DNA from: Gammaproteobacteria bacterium
Lineage (GTDB): Bacteria; Pseudomonadota; Gammaproteobacteria; Enterobacterales; Alteromonadaceae
Assembly (NCBI GenBank): GCA_027484495.1
Contig: JAIXSW010000605.1
Span: forward strand, 1 to 8,492
Direction: 5' to 3'
Length of the DNA stretch: 8,492 nt
The notes beneath the pieces are model-generated. The model was not told the DNA's origin, did no database searches, and worked only from the letters and a program-made list of their open reading frames with translations. A program made the translations under genes and the position numbers. Positions 6,701-8,492 of the stretch are shown piece after piece (the stretch's first letter is position 1; the number at the start of each line of letters is the position of its first letter).

Positions 6701-8492
6701 GCAGACTGCCTGCCGGCGGATCTGGTACTGCCGCGTTCTGCGGAGCTTTACACGCGCTGGCGCGGCTGTCTGCAGCAGGCTGAGCATTCTATCAGTCAAC
6801 ATTTGGCCACCCAGTCTGAAGCGGCTGAATTATTGCGCAGTCAGCTGGCCTTGTTGTTATGCACCGAAGCCGGTATCGACGCCACTTTATCTGAGGCATC
6901 GGCAGTGGCGCCGGAACAGGCTACAGAGTTGCCACTGCAGCGCTGGCCTGACCGGCAATGGTTGCTGACACAGATCGCGGCCGCTTACCAGCAAGGCGTC
7001 GACATCCACTGGCCGGCATTGCTGCGCTGGTTTGGCCCGGCCAAGCCCGGTACCTCAGCGCAGTTGCCACTATATCCCTATCAGAAAAAAACCTTTTGGC
7101 TGGATCCGTTACCACAGCCCGCGACAACCAACACTGGCAGCGCTGCTGCGGAGCCGGCACTGATGAACCGCCGGCAGCAGCTGTCGGCAGTGCCGGACCT
7201 GTGCTGGTACAGCCTGCAATTTGACAAAACGCAGCAGTTTCTAGCGCAGCATCTGATTTTTAATACGCCGATTTCGCCGGCCGCTGCGCATCTGGCGATG
7301 CTGCTGACTGCTTTGCCGCAGCTGGGCTCGTCGCAGCCACTGAGTATTCGCCAGCTCGAACTGCATCAGCCGCTGCTGCTGAACAAGGCGCAGCGCGCGG
7401 TGCAACTGACCTTACAGGGCCCGTTGGTCAATGGCAGCGGCGCACAGCTGATGGCAGAACTGCGCAGCAGCGATGATAGCGCGTCGGCTCCCGCAGATTG
7501 GTTGTTGCATGCCCGCGCCGAGATTGTCGCGACGCCCGACAGCCTGTATCAGCAACAACAACGGCGGTTGCAGCAGATATGGCCACAGCAGGCGAGCGCC
7601 GTGACGGCCACGGCAATAGCCGCCGCGCCCTGGTATCAGCATCTGGCCGGGCTGGGTTATCAGCTCGGCAGCGGTTATCAGCGCATTCAGCAGATTTGGC
7701 ACAGCGGGCCGCAGCAGGCCTGGTGCCGGGTCGAAGCACTGAGCGAGCAGGACAGTGCTGGCGCCATCGTGGCCCCCGGGCTGATGGATTCATTGCTGCA
7801 GACGCTGATTTGTTCGGTGCCGGATCTGATCGCGCAGATGCAGCAAGGCGGCTGGATATATATTCCGTTTAGTATTGGCGAGGTGACGCAGTTTGCGCCG
7901 CTGGACCAGCCTTATTATTGGTGTTTCAGTGAAAGTCAGGCGCAGGGGACTTTGCTGACCGGCCGGGTGCTGGTGTTTGGCGCGGACGGGCAGCTGAAAC
8001 TGTTGGCGGATGAGTTCGCGGTAAAACAAACCGATCAGCAGGCGCTGCTCGGCAAATTCAGGCCGCAGGCCGCGCCGTTATGCTGGCGCACCGAATGGCA
8101 AGCTGTGGCTGAAACCGCGCAGTTCAACGCGGCGCAGGCTACGGCGAACTGGTGTTACAGCGTTGCGCCGCAAGGGCGGTTGCCGCAAAGCTGGCAGGCT
8201 GCGTTAAGTCATTTTCAACGGTCGGAACTGTTGTTCCAACATGCTGACAAGCAAGTACTGATCCTGCCGGCGCTGGAATTGACCGCGCACTTTGCGGATG
8301 GCGAGGCGGTCGCTGCACTGGAACAGCAAACCGAATGGCTGCGTCAGCAGATCCCGCAGCTGCTGGCAACCGGGCAACAACTGCAACTGGTGCTGCAAAT
8401 TGAGGCTGAACACAGCGCGCAGACGGCGATGATCGACACGGCGCACAGCGGGGCGATCTGTGCCTTGCAGCAAGTGCTGCGGCTGGAATATC
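3779..8492 (+). CDS. Modular type I polyketide synthase, loading module plus first extension module, 3' end beyond window
   Basis: Open for 1571 codons to the right edge. ATG at 3779 has AAGGA (3767-3771) seven bases upstream. Domains by residue: acyltransferase 1-320 (FSGMGSQW; GHSTGE with Ser94; catalytic His202 in VPFHSP; DYWQQHIRQPVQF); acyl carrier protein 336-412 (LGLTSVQ, phosphopantetheine Ser372); ketosynthase 429-849 (Cys602 in DTACSSS, His737 in VETHGTGT, His777 in GKTQFGHLEAAAG, ending FGFSGTNAHVIL); linker 875-1109 without GHSxG but ending in the post-AT motif LPLYPYQKKTFW; dehydratase about 1130-1410 (His1158, Asp1337, Gln1341); then a ketoreductase-type structural region starting near LCWRTEW, cut by the edge. 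AT-ACP first means a loading module; KS-DH-KR starts chain extension by decarboxylative condensation. His119 replaces the Arg that holds the malonyl carboxylate, suggesting a monoacyl starter. The extension module needs an AT from elsewhere. It is transcribed away from dusB-fis. The family is certain; the product is unknown, and an AT shared between loading and extension is possible. Confidence 0.95.
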   Translation, partial: MKLAGIFSGMGSQWPQMAVSLQSHFPIFQQELAALDQQVIQQFGWSVAETISAADSDALLQPEIANPCIFVVQLALFRQLQASGLEFDMVLGHSTGEFAAACAAGLLEASQALALMHSHNQLISRAAAQSGYAMAQLSIGIAELAEARSHAAELWQGVVLSACNSPSIQIVSGPTPQLEALVAQQQAQQKFARLLSGAVPFHSPYLPEGDADMPALNTTQAPGQLQLYSSLRGRKLEVDELTTDYWQQHIRQPVQFYPAVQAMLADGADTLLEIAPHHILLFCLHDIVKTSGRTVQVLPTLKRGEECRLSLQQILTQLSTSHNIAAQTATPHRRTEADMLALIVQQLLPLLPADVAAPLDPLRGFFQLGLTSVQVIGFCQRLAAALQCAADLSWCFDHPTPAQLAAALANTATTPHSSAAVPAAFVEDEIAIIGLGCRFPGGANDPALFWQQLVQGNSAIREVPAERWQADAYYASDDQPGKSRSKWAGFLQDWDPKQFDAALFDISPAEASALDPQQRLLLEVSLEAIQHAGLVPGQSLARDTGVFIGISTDDYKASQLYSSDLNRIGTYTGSGCMYSAAAGRLSYWLGLQGPNKAVDTACSSSLVALHDACQAIRHGECSTALVGGVNLLLTPHLFVCFSALGALSPDGVCRAFANGANGYVRGEGCGVLVLKSRTQAEADGDHILALIAATAVNQDGTSSNLTAPNGAAQQQVIRTALQRAGVNAAQVGYVETHGTGTPLGDPIEAKALGTVYGQAADRDEPLLIGSGKTQFGHLEAAAGILSVIKTTLMLSQQQLVATANFAQPSPLIDFAGLRLQVVQANERRALPYAAVSSFGFSGTNAHVILKAVSQPVTSAPVIAKPAVEAAADKLPHLLTLSARSAQALSVLVQRWLALLANTELPIADLCRASYLQRPHLHYRLAIVATDAAGFVQQLTALLAQPAGEQVAALSRQFAPLTVADANNYWQLLQQADCLPADLVLPRSAELYTRWRGCLQQAEHSISQHLATQSEAAELLRSQLALLLCTEAGIDATLSEASAVAPEQATELPLQRWPDRQWLLTQIAAAYQQGVDIHWPALLRWFGPAKPGTSAQLPLYPYQKKTFWLDPLPQPATTNTGSAAAEPALMNRRQQLSAVPDLCWYSLQFDKTQQFLAQHLIFNTPISPAAAHLAMLLTALPQLGSSQPLSIRQLELHQPLLLNKAQRAVQLTLQGPLVNGSGAQLMAELRSSDDSASAPADWLLHARAEIVATPDSLYQQQQRRLQQIWPQQASAVTATAIAAAPWYQHLAGLGYQLGSGYQRIQQIWHSGPQQAWCRVEALSEQDSAGAIVAPGLMDSLLQTLICSVPDLIAQMQQGGWIYIPFSIGEVTQFAPLDQPYYWCFSESQAQGTLLTGRVLVFGADGQLKLLADEFAVKQTDQQALLGKFRPQAAPLCWRTEWQAVAETAQFNAAQATANWCYSVAPQGRLPQSWQAALSHFQRSELLFQHADKQVLILPALELTAHFADGEAVAALEQQTEWLRQQIPQLLATGQQLQLVLQIEAEHSAQTAMIDTAHSGAICALQQVLRLEY

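Noticed and set aside
4609..8473. Many minus-strand and out-of-frame open frames over the polyketide synthase
   Set aside because: GC-rich coding DNA produces such shadows. The synthase frame is open throughout and carries catalytic motifs in the correct order.

Overview
The window reads as a gammaproteobacterial chromosome segment. The left third carries conserved housekeeping genes on the minus strand in the order dusB-fis-purH. Their protein sequences (for example a 96-residue Fis with the NGQDVNDLYELVL core) look close to Rheinheimera/Alishewanella-type Alteromonadales or Chromatiales. That placement is from memory of the families, not from a search.

Layout. Positions 1-1288 hold the N-terminal 429 codons of purH (bifunctional purine biosynthesis), running off the left edge. 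Positions 1408-1434 hold a strong UUCG-loop terminator for the dusB-fis transcript. Fis lies at 1461-1751 and dusB at 1770-2741, 18 bases apart, forming the classic dusB-fis operon. Just upstream of dusB is a promoter with a GC-rich discriminator and a Fis-consensus site placed as expected for autoregulation.

Positions 2742-3778 are about 1 kb without a convincing protein gene, but rich in signals: an imperfect 45-bp direct repeat made of two hairpins, a minus-strand intrinsic terminator with no obvious gene to serve, a near-perfect Zur (zinc uptake regulator) operator palindrome, a 12-bp-arm inverted repeat, an AT-rich stretch, and a perfect 22-bp palindrome about 60 bases before the next gene.

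From 3779 to the right edge one plus-strand frame stays open for 1571 codons. It encodes a modular type I polyketide synthase starting with an AT-ACP loading module, followed by KS, a KS-to-DH linker without a catalytic AT, DH, and the beginning of a ketoreductase-type region. The AT has His where malonyl-specific ATs carry the carboxylate-binding Arg, so it probably loads a simple acyl starter. The first extension module lacks its own AT.

The most interesting idea is that the Zur box links this segment to zinc. It could control a small minus-strand RNA of roughly 95 nt ending at the orphan terminator, or the rightward polyketide transcript, or both. A zinc-regulated polyketide would suggest a metallophore, but nothing within the window proves this.
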